A stretch of DNA of 64,000 bases. It comes from PWXP01 sp034005525 (GTDB lineage Bacteria; Planctomycetota; Planctomycetia; Pirellulales; Thermoguttaceae). Shown one piece after another: positions 46,223 to 54,923 of this stretch; within the stretch, counting starts at the first letter, position 1; each line of letters begins with the position of its first letter. Position numbers and translations under genes: made by a program. The stretch covers positions 83,792 to 147,791 of the forward strand of contig JAVEUP010000001.1 of the NCBI GenBank assembly GCA_034005525.1, in the 5' to 3' direction. The notes under the pieces are model-generated. The model was not told the DNA's origin. It did not search any database and saw nothing but the letters and a program-made list of their open reading frames with translations.

Positions 46223-46384
46223 GGCGAGCGGGGGCCGTGAGGCCCCTGTTTCTGCCTTGGCTTCCACGCCGTTCGTCGCCCATGCGCCCGGCAACCGGAA
46301 ACATACCAGGGGTGTAGTTTGTCACGAAGACGCTGAACTGCGCAATCTCGTGAAGAAACAGGGGCCTCACGGCCCCCGCTCGCC
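46223..46384. repeat. 162-bp element with perfect 31-bp terminal inverted repeats
   Basis: The left arm 46223-46253 (GGCGAGCGGGGGCCGTGAGG...) and right arm 46354-46384 are perfect reverse complements over 31 bases. Each arm also holds the smaller palindrome GGGGCC/GGCCCC. It lies between the convergent thyX and GH13 stops, where it could end transcription from both sides, but the arm length and perfect identity look more like a recent MITE. Confidence 0.75.
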
Positions 46385-46388
46385 ATGT

Positions 46389-47789
46389 CTACTTCTTGCC
46401 CACAAAGAAGCCATAGGCGCCGAGTTCAAACACACTCTTTTCGCCAGTGGCCGCGTCCCGTGCCAGCAATGGGCGGAACCCGGCTTCGCCGGGCAGTTGG
46501 ACGGCCACGCGCACCGGCCGGTTCTTCAGGTTCACCACGGCGATGACCCGGTCGTCCCCGAGCGTTCGCAAGTACGACAGCACCGCGTCAGGGGCATCGT
46601 TGTCAAGCCATTCAACTGCCCCTCGCGTAAGCGCCGACTCTTCACCCCGCAAAGCACAAAGCTTCCGGCAGAAAGCGAAACGCGCCGTGCCCTCCGGCGT
46701 TTGCCCATTGGCCCAGTCGATCGGTGCACGGCCGAAGATGCTATGACGGGCGGTATCGGCGACTTCCTGGCCGTTGTAGACAAACGGAACGCCGTCGAGC
46801 GTGAACAGCATGACCAGTGCCGTCTCGACGCCCTTCGCGCCCCAAGCCTTCTCGCGACGATTCTCCCAGTCGTCGTTCGAGATATCGTGATTGTCGATGT
46901 AACGGATAAACCGCGCACCGCGCAGGTGTTCCTCTGCCTTCTTCTCCCAGGTTGTGCGGATGAGTGAGGCCGGCTCGTCTTTGTCGAAGACCCGCGACAC
47001 GGCAGCCCGCCACCGGAAACTGTAATTCAAGTCGAATGCCTTGAGCTGATTCTCAGGCCGCCGGCCCTCTGCCAGCATTCCAACATCGGGCCGCAGTGCT
47101 TCCAACCGATCGCGGGCCGTCTCCCAGAAGTCGAGCGGGATGCCGTCGGAGACATCGCAGCGGAAGCCGTCCACGCCGAAGTCTGTAACCCACATCTCCA
47201 TGTTGCGCCACAAGTATTCCCGCAATTCGGGGTTGGCGAGGTTCAGCGCCGGAAAACTCCACCCGGCGTTGACAATGTTCCCGTCCGCGTCGCGCTTGAC
47301 GAAATCGGGATGCTCCTCGAGGAACACCGGCTTGGGTCCGCAGTGCAGGAAGACCATATCGAGCATGACTCGCATTCCAAGCCTGTGAGCCTCCGCCACG
47401 AACGCCTTCAGGTCGTCCTCGGTTCCATACTCCGGATCGACCCGGTAGAAGTCCTTCATCCGGTACGGGTTCCGCGGGTTGTTCATCTTCGATGCCTTCT
47501 GGCGAGGGCTCCAGTTGGCTAGGTCCATATCGTCGTCGGAAAGGAACACGGGGCACAGATACACGATGGTGGCGCCCATCTCCGCCACCTTCGGCAGCCT
47601 GGCAGTGGCAGCCTTGAGCGTGCCCTCGGGTGTGAACGCGCGAGGTTGGATCTGATACATGACGCCCTCGGTGATCCAGTCGGGCGCCTTCCGTGCTTCG
47701 CGCTCGTTCAGCGGGACGTCGGCCAAGGTGACCGACGCGATTAGAAACAGAGTTGCGAAAGCAAAGTGTGTTGCGATACGGCGTGTCAT
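46389..47789 (-). CDS. Secreted GH13 alpha-amylase family enzyme
   Basis: 466 residues with a signal peptide (about 1-23, ending LADVP). GH13 landmarks: WITEGVMYQIQPRAF, region I LDMVFLHC (D144), GVDGFRCDVSDG with nucleophile D212, LAEG with acid/base E241, and YIDNHDI with D302. It acts on alpha-glucans outside the cytoplasm; the exact product is unknown. It follows the FG-GAP gene on the minus strand with a 79-base gap and belongs to the carbohydrate-rich region. Confidence 0.93.
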   Translation of the reverse strand: MTRRIATHFAFATLFLIASVTLADVPLNEREARKAPDWITEGVMYQIQPRAFTPEGTLKAATARLPKVAEMGATIVYLCPVFLSDDDMDLANWSPRQKASKMNNPRNPYRMKDFYRVDPEYGTEDDLKAFVAEAHRLGMRVMLDMVFLHCGPKPVFLEEHPDFVKRDADGNIVNAGWSFPALNLANPELREYLWRNMEMWVTDFGVDGFRCDVSDGIPLDFWETARDRLEALRPDVGMLAEGRRPENQLKAFDLNYSFRWRAAVSRVFDKDEPASLIRTTWEKKAEEHLRGARFIRYIDNHDISNDDWENRREKAWGAKGVETALVMLFTLDGVPFVYNGQEVADTARHSIFGRAPIDWANGQTPEGTARFAFCRKLCALRGEESALTRGAVEWLDNDAPDAVLSYLRTLGDDRVIAVVNLKNRPVRVAVQLPGEAGFRPLLARDAATGEKSVFELGAYGFFVGKK

Positions 47790-47868
47790 GGTTCTCCTCC
47801 TATCAATACGGTGAAAATGCAGTTCCAGGGGCTATGTTTCGACGCTTCAAGGCGTCTTCCAGATGCGT

Positions 47869-49326
47869 CTAGTATAATGTCGCGTTGAGCGGCATGGTAA
47901 GTCGTGACGGGCACAGGTTCTTGGCGCCCCGCTCATTCCGGTAAATCCACACGGCCGTCCCGGGGACCGTGTTGACGACGAGGTCCGGTCGTCCGTCGCC
48001 GGTTACGTCGGCCAAGTGGACCATGTAGCGAAGCTCGCTTTGGGGATTCTGCCTTGCCGCTGGGGCGTTGTCGGGACCGAAGGCGCCTTCAGGCATGGGC
48101 GTCTGAAAACGGACACGCATGTTTCCGCGTCCGTCCAACAGCGCCCTGGCCTGGCCCAGAAAGACAAGGTCCTCGCCGTCGCCAAACCAATCGATCAGGC
48201 GATGCTGCCGGCTGCGCATCGTCGTGTATCGCCCCAGAAGCTTGCCATTCTCATCGAGAACCAGCAAAGGCTGTTGGCCCCATGGTGTATGGCAGATGTC
48301 AACGACGATCTCCCTTCCCGGGAGCCTCTTGTCGAGTTGTCCGAAGAATACCGACTCGAAGTGCAGGCCCGTTACGCTCCAAACGTACCTTCCGTTGCCG
48401 TCGAGCATGTCCATGCGGTTTCCTCCGCAATGGGTGACCAGCAATCGCTTCTCTTCCGGGCGGTCGCCGTCCTGGAACAGGCGAATGGCGTCGGCATGCC
48501 CGCCCGCGACACCCGTGTTGGGAAGCCGCCACCGGAGCGAGCCGTCGTGGTTCAAGGCGGCGAAGCCGGCAATCACCTCGTCGCGTCCGTCGCCCTCGAG
48601 GTCGATCGGGAAAGGTTGATGCGCCGTGCGGTAGCCGCCGGGCTTCTCGATGGTCCAGAGCAGCTTCCCGCTTACGTCGTAAGCCCAAATCTGTGTATAG
48701 CGGGTCTTCACGAGCATATCGGCGGCTCGATCGGCGCCGGACAGATTGCAGAACGTAAGGCAATCGGAAGCGCCAGCAGGGATTTCAAACTCCCGCAACT
48801 CCTTCCCCGTCGCACCATCGAGCACCACCACGCGGCGATCGGCGGCTACGACCACTTCATTGCGCCCGTCGCCTTTCAGGTCGTGAATCTGGCAAGCCAC
48901 GTCATGCCAGATCGTATTGCGAGCTTCCGGGTTTCCCCACCACCACAACACCGATCCGTCGAGGCGGTGGGCGACGACCGACGAAGTATAGTGGGTGTCG
49001 GGTCCCAAGGCCCCGCACCGGGCGCTGACGACCTCGGCCACACCATCGCCGGTCAGGTCGCCCACAACAACCCAGCCGCCGCGGTAGGCCGGATCGAGCC
49101 TGATCGTCTTCCACGGCTGAACAACCGGCACATTTTCGCCGGTCAGATCGTCTACGTGGACATCGAACCGCTCGGGTACCGTCTCGGCCAGGTTCCTCAC
49201 AGGCACGGCCGAAGGCTCAGCCGCGCCTCCCGTCGTGCCGTCAAAGAGGCCCATCGAAATGCTGACGCCGGCCGCTAGTGACAACTGTACGAAGCACCAT
49301 CGGGGAAAGCGACTACTCCGGTTCAT
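47869..49326 (-). CDS. FG-GAP/VCBS-repeat secreted beta-propeller protein
   Basis: 485 residues. A long leader (about 1-37) is followed by repeated Asp-Gly-Asp/Asn calcium-type motifs of FG-GAP repeats: VVGDLTGDGVAEVVSARCG, IHDLKGDGRNEVVVAADRRV, FPIDLEGDGRDEVIAGF, LADVTGDGRPDLVVN. The layout resembles the propeller of rhamnogalacturonan-lyase-like proteins, but no catalytic motif can be named. Probably a surface or secreted binding or lyase-like protein. The GH13 enzyme follows downstream. Confidence 0.8.
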   Translation of the reverse strand: MNRSSRFPRWCFVQLSLAAGVSISMGLFDGTTGGAAEPSAVPVRNLAETVPERFDVHVDDLTGENVPVVQPWKTIRLDPAYRGGWVVVGDLTGDGVAEVVSARCGALGPDTHYTSSVVAHRLDGSVLWWWGNPEARNTIWHDVACQIHDLKGDGRNEVVVAADRRVVVLDGATGKELREFEIPAGASDCLTFCNLSGADRAADMLVKTRYTQIWAYDVSGKLLWTIEKPGGYRTAHQPFPIDLEGDGRDEVIAGFAALNHDGSLRWRLPNTGVAGGHADAIRLFQDGDRPEEKRLLVTHCGGNRMDMLDGNGRYVWSVTGLHFESVFFGQLDKRLPGREIVVDICHTPWGQQPLLVLDENGKLLGRYTTMRSRQHRLIDWFGDGEDLVFLGQARALLDGRGNMRVRFQTPMPEGAFGPDNAPAARQNPQSELRYMVHLADVTGDGRPDLVVNTVPGTAVWIYRNERGAKNLCPSRLTMPLNATLY

Positions 49327-49716
49327 CAGTGGGTTCCCCTTTCTCGGTTATACCTGACGGGCTCTCGAAACACTCTGAGCATTCTGGCCCGATGCCAATC
49401 TGGCAAGACCTGGGACAGTCCCCCGAGAACGGTGACCCTGGTTGTTCGCAGACATCGGCGATCTCTTGGCAGTACCAGACAGGAACCGTCCTTATGGCGG
49501 GCTTGTTGTTCAATTCTAAACACGTTTCCGTGGAACGAACAAGCTCTCGTCATGGTAATATCTGCCATAGTTTATGCACTTATCGCCTGCTCGAAGGCCT
49601 TTGAGGCCGCATACCGGGCCGTCACCCTCGCCTGCTATCTGACAGCCGCGCGAAGTCTTAGTCCGTGGAATCGCCGTCTTGGCGCACGATCAGGCTTTGG
49701 CGCCGATAGCGGCAAG
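49327..49716. other. 390-base intergenic region
   Basis: Nothing recognisable beyond the likely promoter of the FG-GAP gene. The stretch 49505-49590 is AT-richer than the surroundings. No inverted repeat longer than 8 bp and no RNA gene was seen. Confidence 0.5.
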
Positions 49717-50160
49717 TCAAGGCGAGGCGGCTGATCGCGGGACGGCGATGTCATGCACCGTGTTCTCGCGGGGCAGATCCACGGTGATCTGGTAGGACGA
49801 GAACAGCATGATGCTGTCCGGGTCGACGCCGGCCGTGCCCGGAATCGCCTTGAGCCCCGTGATGGTCAGAACGTGGGGCCCGCCCACGGTTCCGGCGCCG
49901 GAAGCGGTCCGGTATCGGCCGTCGCGAACCTGGGCAAACGAGCCCGGCCCGCTGTTTCCCTGCGACGTGTCGGGCGCCATGCTGATGGTGCCGTAAGGAA
50001 CGGGCTTGCCATCGAAAGAAACGGTGCCGGAGAGGGTGTAGCGGGTGGGACCGGAATCGCGGCTTCCGCAGCCACCGGACGCCACGGCCACCGCGCACGC
50101 AAACCACCCGGCGCATAGCACACGTACACTTCGCCCACGATGCTCCAAGAAACTTCTCAA
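49717..50160 (-). CDS. Small lipoprotein with regulatory-like beta domain
   Basis: 147 residues from a TTG at 50160 that overlaps the DUF1559 stop codon (TTGA); an in-frame GTG at 50121 is the alternative. The segment LCAGWFACAVAVASGGC gives a lipobox (ASGGC region), followed by TRYTLSGTVSFDGKPVPYGT, FAQVRDGRYRTASGAGTVGG and PHVLTITGLKA, ending with FSSYQITVDLPRENTVHDI. This is the same beta-domain plan as the lipoproteins at 3007-3438 and 34359-34829. The stop-start overlap makes translational coupling with DUF1559 likely and supports a joint function. Confidence 0.68.
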   Translation of the reverse strand: MRSFLEHRGRSVRVLCAGWFACAVAVASGGCGSRDSGPTRYTLSGTVSFDGKPVPYGTISMAPDTSQGNSGPGSFAQVRDGRYRTASGAGTVGGPHVLTITGLKAIPGTAGVDPDSIMLFSSYQITVDLPRENTVHDIAVPRSAASP

Positions 50161-51122
50161 GGCAGTCCCTTCAGTGGCAGGCCGTCGCTGCGCGCGCCGA
50201 GTTGGCGCAGAACGGCCAGGTCGGTATTCTCGCTGACAAAATGCACGGAGCCGTCGGCCATGGCAAAGTGGCACCCACCCGGGTGAAAGCTGCCGAATAA
50301 CCGTGACATCTTGAAGAACATGTCGGGCACCTGGCTGTTGGGGTGCGCGCCGCTGCCGGGCAGCGAATTGACCTGATCGACGACGGCCGCCACAGTATAA
50401 GGGTTGGTTCCGGAGCCGTCCAGCCGGCCGCCCGAGGCCCAACCGCCGTGCACGGTGCTTGCGCGATGGGTGGGCGTGGGCATGTACTTCGTTTCGCCCA
50501 ACAGGAAAACATTCGACGACCCGTCCTGTATGTGTTCGACCCTGGTCGCCGAATTATGGTACAGAACGCCGTTGGCAAACATGACGCGTTCCCGGTACGT
50601 ACAAACCGACGCCGACTGCGGGCCGCCTCCCTGAACGCCAAAATAGTTGATGTTGTTCACGTCGCCGCTTGAGCCGGGGTCGGAAGGACACTGGAAGCGT
50701 TCGAGCGGACGTTCCCAGGCCAGGTTGTTGGGACTGGTCCGGCTTCTGTCAGCCGGGCACTCGCAGGTCGATGTGAAGGTGCGTTTGAAATCGAACTCCT
50801 CATACCGGGCCGTCTCCTCGATGAACGGCAGAATGAGCACGGTCCAAGGCGCCCCGTGGTTCGTGCAGTTCGAATCGGCGTAGCACCAATTGGAACCCGC
50901 CGTGCTCTTGTTGACGATGTATCCAGCCGAAAACGCTCTGTGCGCTGAATGGTAGTTGTGCTGCGCCAGCGCCAGTTGCCGGACCTTGTTGCTGCACTGC
51001 ATGCGCCGGGCCGCTTCCCGCGCGCTCTGCACCGCCGGCAGCAGCAGTGCGATCAATATGCCGATAATGGCGATCACTACCAGCAGCTCGACAAGTGTAA
51101 AAGCCCTTCTACGAGACCGCAT
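50157..51122 (-). CDS. DUF1559 pseudopilin-like protein
   Basis: 321 residues from ATG 51122 with AAGGGA upstream. The N-terminus RRRAFTLVELLVVIAIIGILIA followed by PAVQSAREAARRMQCSNKVRQ is the prepilin-type start, with Ala in place of Gly at the -1 position of the expected cleavage site. The body is DUF1559 type, with IQDGSSNVFLLGETKYM and HPGGCHFAMADGSVHFVSE. A Cys-rich patch (CYADSNC, STCECPADR) is unlike the other two copies in this window. It lies between the large PEP-CTERM gene and an overlapping small lipoprotein. Confidence 0.92.
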   Translation of the reverse strand: MRSRRRAFTLVELLVVIAIIGILIALLLPAVQSAREAARRMQCSNKVRQLALAQHNYHSAHRAFSAGYIVNKSTAGSNWCYADSNCTNHGAPWTVLILPFIEETARYEEFDFKRTFTSTCECPADRSRTSPNNLAWERPLERFQCPSDPGSSGDVNNINYFGVQGGGPQSASVCTYRERVMFANGVLYHNSATRVEHIQDGSSNVFLLGETKYMPTPTHRASTVHGGWASGGRLDGSGTNPYTVAAVVDQVNSLPGSGAHPNSQVPDMFFKMSRLFGSFHPGGCHFAMADGSVHFVSENTDLAVLRQLGARSDGLPLKGLP

Positions 51123-51233
51123 GAGAATCCCTTCAATGTGTGACTGAAGAAACGTGAATACGCAGCTACCCGCCACGCGATGCTGTGGCGAGTGCAATCC
51201 CGCAGCCCCAAATTGGGTCAACGCATCAATGCA

Positions 51234-54200
51234 CTATCGTCCGGTTCCATGCCGTCGTCGACGGGCGAGCAAGCCCAGCACGCCCAAGGCCAGCAAGAGG
51301 ACTGTACCCGGCTCCGGCACGACGGCGAACTGCGCGACCCGGCCATAAACCAAGCCTGCGCCGAAGTCGGCCGCCTCGGCCACCGTTGATACATCCACGC
51401 TAAACCATGAGGCGTAGTTTTCGAGCGAGTAGTAACCCTGATCGTTGAACGTACGGTCGGTGCCCAGGCCGTCGCCGGTTACCCAGTAGGCGAGCGAGGC
51501 ATTCTCGATGGACGGGAGGAAGTCGTCGTCCAAGTCGGTGTAGAACCCGCCCCGGAAGGTCGTCCCGGCAACGAGGTCGGCCAGGTCGAAGTACACGTCG
51601 ATCGTGTTGCCGGCGTCGAGCGATTGCATAAACGGGGCCGCTCCGGTGATCCGCAGGACGTCGTTGTCGCTCTCGAAGGCGTTGCCATAGTCGGGCGAGC
51701 CGGCGGCAGTGAACTCCAGTGCCGCGTCCAGGCCGCCGGAAGGATCGAACTGGGCGATGGTAAGGATTCCGGGGCTGCTGCCCGGGCTGACCAGCCCGGC
51801 CCCGCCCACCGTCGCTGCAACGGTGCCGCTGCCGGCCAGGGTAGCGCCCGCGCCGAGGGTAACCCCCGAGGTGCCCGATAGGCTTCCGTCGACTTTCAAG
51901 GTCCCGGCGTCGACAAGGGTTGTGCTCGTGTAGTTGTTACTGCCTTCCAGCGTCAATGTGCCAGTGCCGACCTTCTTCAAACCAAGCGGCAAGCCGAAGC
52001 TGCCGTCTTCAATCACTCCCGCAAAAGCCGTTGAAGTGTGGTTGCCGCCGACAGTGAGCACGGTTGGGTTGGACGAGCCGGAGCCATAGGAACCGGTCCT
52101 ATTTCGGATCGTGCCGCTTCCGGCGATGGAGCCGAATGCGTGCGAGTATCCGTTGAGTTCCACGATGGCGCCGCTGTTGACCGTCAGCGCCGAATTGTTG
52201 CCGAATGCCTGGCTGGAGCCGGCGCGCAAGATTCTGCCGCTTCCCGACACCACGGTAGGTCCGGTGTAGGTATTGGTGCCGGTCAGGCGGAGGTCGCCGC
52301 TGGTGCCGCTCCTGGTTAAACCGCCGCCACCAGAAATGCTGCCGCCAAATGCCCAGTCGGTGGTGGCAATTTCGAGCGTCGCGTCATCTGCGATAGAGAC
52401 ATTGCTGCTATTGGAAATGCGCCCGCTACCTTGGACCAAGAGTCTACCGGCGGAAACAGTGGTGGTTCCGACATACGTACTGACGGCGGTGAGCGTCAAC
52501 GTCCCGCCACCGGTCTTGACGAGGTTCAGCCGGTTTTCGTCCGTTCCGCCCCCGCCCAGGATCCCGCCAAACACGTTCGTACCGGCGATGTTTAGCGTCA
52601 GCGTGGAATACTCTGTGGATGTGCCGCCTCCCGTTACCCGGTTTCCGGTATCCGTGCCGCTGGTCAATAGCCCGGCCAGGGTCTGATTTCGCCAATGGCC
52701 GGGCGCCCCAAGGCTCAACACGCCGCTGCTGGTGCCGCTGCCAAGCGTCACAGTCGTTCCGGTAGGCAACCGGTCGTTGCCCGTGCCGAGCACGATACGG
52801 CCTTGTTCGATGTACGTGTCGCCCGTATAGGTATTTATGCCGCGAAGGGTCAGGGTACCGGTGCCGACCTTTCGCAGGGCGAGCGGTATGCCTGCACTCC
52901 CGTCCTCCATCACTCCGGAGAACTCGGTTGAACTGTTGTTGCCACCCACGGTGAGCACCGCGGGGGAGTCGCTGCCCGAGCCGTAATCGCCCGTTCTATT
53001 CCGGATCGTGCCGCTCCCGGCGATGGAACCGAATGCGTGCGAGTATCCGTTGAGTTCCACGATGGCACCGCTGTTGACCGTCAGCGCCGAGTTGTTGCCG
53101 AACGCCTGGATGGAGCCGGCTCGCAAGATTCTGCCGCTTCCTGATACCACGGTAGGTCCGGTGTAGGTATTGGTGCCGGTCAGGCGGAGGTCGCCGCTGC
53201 CGCCGCTCTTGGTCAAGCCGCCTTGACCGGAGATGTTGCCTCCGAAGGCCCAGTTCGTAGCGGCAATTTCGAGCGTCGCACCACTGGCAACCGACACATT
53301 ACCACCCGGAATGCGCCCGCTGCCTTGGACCAGAAGCCGGCCTCCGGAAATGGTCGTCAGGCCGCTATAGGTGCTGACGCCCGTGAGCGTCAGGGTCCCG
53401 TCGCCGGTCTTCGTGAGCCCGGAGGACCCGATGAGGGCGGACGAGATGGCGGCATCGTTGTCCCCGCCGATCGCCGCATTGCCGGTCAGTGTGATGGTCC
53501 CGCCCGTGAGCGTATAGCCGGCGACATCGAACAAAATGGAGTTGACCGACCCGATGGTGCCCGAGACGGCGACTTCCCCGGCTGTACCTTTGAAGCACCC
53601 ATTGGCTCCACCTATCCAGGCGGTCGCATTGTAGGGCCCTTCGGAAGTGATGCCCCAGTTCTTCGTGGCTGCATCGTCGATCCAGGTTGTTGCACCACTA
53701 CCCCGGTCAAAGTACAACGGCTCGTGTATCCGATTGAGATTCGCCTGGAAGAAAGTCGCATCCTTCAGGCCCGTGTAAAGAGTCACTTCGTCGATCGATC
53801 CCGCCCACGGCTCGAATGGACTGCCCAGGTTGTTCAGCAGCCCGATTCCCAGGTACGTGTTGTTGAGGTAGCTTCCGGATACGGTGCTCTGTCCACCAGG
53901 AACCAGGGTTGTACCGCCGGCGGTCAGATCGGCATACCACGTGCTGATGGACGTCTGGTTCGCGCCGGTATCGTAGCTCATCGTCACGGCAACGTAATAC
54001 CAATTGCCCGACGTGAACGGATCCACAATGACGGGTCCGTTCGTCGCGCCGCCACCCACGGCAGTGCGCAAGCTGGTTGCATTGTCGGTTTGTGAGACGA
54101 AGTAGTTCCGAGTATCGGCACTTCCGCGCACAGCGACCATATAGCTTGCCGTCGCTCCGGTGGGCCGGAAGATGGCCTCGAACGAGACCGGGTTGGGCAT

Positions 54201-54542
54201 GTCGATGGCTGCGTACGTAAAAAATCCCCGACCATTGCCCTTTGTTGTGAAATCCGGCGTTGGGGTCACGGCCGTGCTTGTGACGTCGAAACCCGGGACG
54301 CCGTAAGCGATTGGCGCGCCCACCGTGCCCACCTGCTTCTCCACAAGGTAGTTGGTGCCACCGCTCTTGTCGTCACGTCGCTCGGCATCCGTAGCTCCGA
54401 CGAAATCGTATTGCACAACCGTATCGGGATGGTCTTGGGCAAACCAACTGTAGCCGATCACGGCGGCAAATACCTGCGATGGCAGTGCTAGGCTCAGCAC
54501 CGCCAGAGACCTCACGAGACTTTGGACAAGACCGCACCTCAT
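51234..54542 (-). CDS. PEP-CTERM autotransporter-repeat/LamG surface protein with internal duplication
   Basis: 1102 residues from ATG 54542. A signal peptide (about 1-26, ending VFAAV) is followed by a LamG-like domain (about 60-280), then many autotransporter-associated beta-strand repeats of the type GDGTLTLTGVSTYSGLTTIS and NTYTGPTVVSGSGR. Two near-identical blocks (about residues 445-521 and 745-821) reflect a DNA duplication about 900 bases apart. After a non-repeat domain the C-terminus is VVPEPGTVLLLALGVLGLLA followed by RRRRHGTGR, a PEP-CTERM signal. Probably a large surface adhesin or carbohydrate-binding protein. It heads the minus-strand set with DUF1559 and the lipoprotein. Confidence 0.87.
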   Translation of the reverse strand: MRCGLVQSLVRSLAVLSLALPSQVFAAVIGYSWFAQDHPDTVVQYDFVGATDAERRDDKSGGTNYLVEKQVGTVGAPIAYGVPGFDVTSTAVTPTPDFTTKGNGRGFFTYAAIDMPNPVSFEAIFRPTGATASYMVAVRGSADTRNYFVSQTDNATSLRTAVGGGATNGPVIVDPFTSGNWYYVAVTMSYDTGANQTSISTWYADLTAGGTTLVPGGQSTVSGSYLNNTYLGIGLLNNLGSPFEPWAGSIDEVTLYTGLKDATFFQANLNRIHEPLYFDRGSGATTWIDDAATKNWGITSEGPYNATAWIGGANGCFKGTAGEVAVSGTIGSVNSILFDVAGYTLTGGTITLTGNAAIGGDNDAAISSALIGSSGLTKTGDGTLTLTGVSTYSGLTTISGGRLLVQGSGRIPGGNVSVASGATLEIAATNWAFGGNISGQGGLTKSGGSGDLRLTGTNTYTGPTVVSGSGRILRAGSIQAFGNNSALTVNSGAIVELNGYSHAFGSIAGSGTIRNRTGDYGSGSDSPAVLTVGGNNSSTEFSGVMEDGSAGIPLALRKVGTGTLTLRGINTYTGDTYIEQGRIVLGTGNDRLPTGTTVTLGSGTSSGVLSLGAPGHWRNQTLAGLLTSGTDTGNRVTGGGTSTEYSTLTLNIAGTNVFGGILGGGGTDENRLNLVKTGGGTLTLTAVSTYVGTTTVSAGRLLVQGSGRISNSSNVSIADDATLEIATTDWAFGGSISGGGGLTRSGTSGDLRLTGTNTYTGPTVVSGSGRILRAGSSQAFGNNSALTVNSGAIVELNGYSHAFGSIAGSGTIRNRTGSYGSGSSNPTVLTVGGNHTSTAFAGVIEDGSFGLPLGLKKVGTGTLTLEGSNNYTSTTLVDAGTLKVDGSLSGTSGVTLGAGATLAGSGTVAATVGGAGLVSPGSSPGILTIAQFDPSGGLDAALEFTAAGSPDYGNAFESDNDVLRITGAAPFMQSLDAGNTIDVYFDLADLVAGTTFRGGFYTDLDDDFLPSIENASLAYWVTGDGLGTDRTFNDQGYYSLENYASWFSVDVSTVAEAADFGAGLVYGRVAQFAVVPEPGTVLLLALGVLGLLARRRRHGTGR
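52078..53207. repeat. Long direct repeat inside a surface-protein gene
   Basis: About 230 bases at 52078-52307 recur at 52979-53207 with few differences, encoding the block from NTYTGPTVVSGSGRILRAGS to the FGSIAGSGTIRNRTG segment. The spacing of about 900 bases equals several beta-strand repeats, so unequal crossing-over could lengthen or shorten the protein. Confidence 0.75.
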
Positions 54543-54923
54543 CGCCTCACCCCTTTTCGGAATAGACCATATTTGCCGCGTGAAGTAGAGTAAAGAGAGC
54601 GGGAACAGCGGCAAGGCAGCCACCGCTCCGCCACGGCCTCGGCGTTTCTCGGCTAGAGTCACCTGTGGGCAACCGCTGCCAACGACCATTCGATCTGCAA
54701 CCAACACGGCCCCGCACCCGTCCCCGAGAAGGCCTGGACCAATGACATCTATTCTATCCTCACGCTTCCCAGATTGCCAGCCTCTCGCGGCTTCTCGACC
54801 TAACGAATCGGCTCTTCCGTCTTCATCCACGGGTCCGTCCCCTCATCGGGCAATATACTCCCGCCACACAGCGGCATCCCGCGGAGACCGAACAAGCGAC
54901 TCTGTCGAACCCCGACTCGAAGC
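54543..54923. other. 381-base intergenic region
   Basis: No gene or clear repeat. It lies upstream of the large PEP-CTERM gene and downstream of the first GH10 gene, both on the minus strand, so it probably holds the promoter of the former. Confidence 0.5.
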
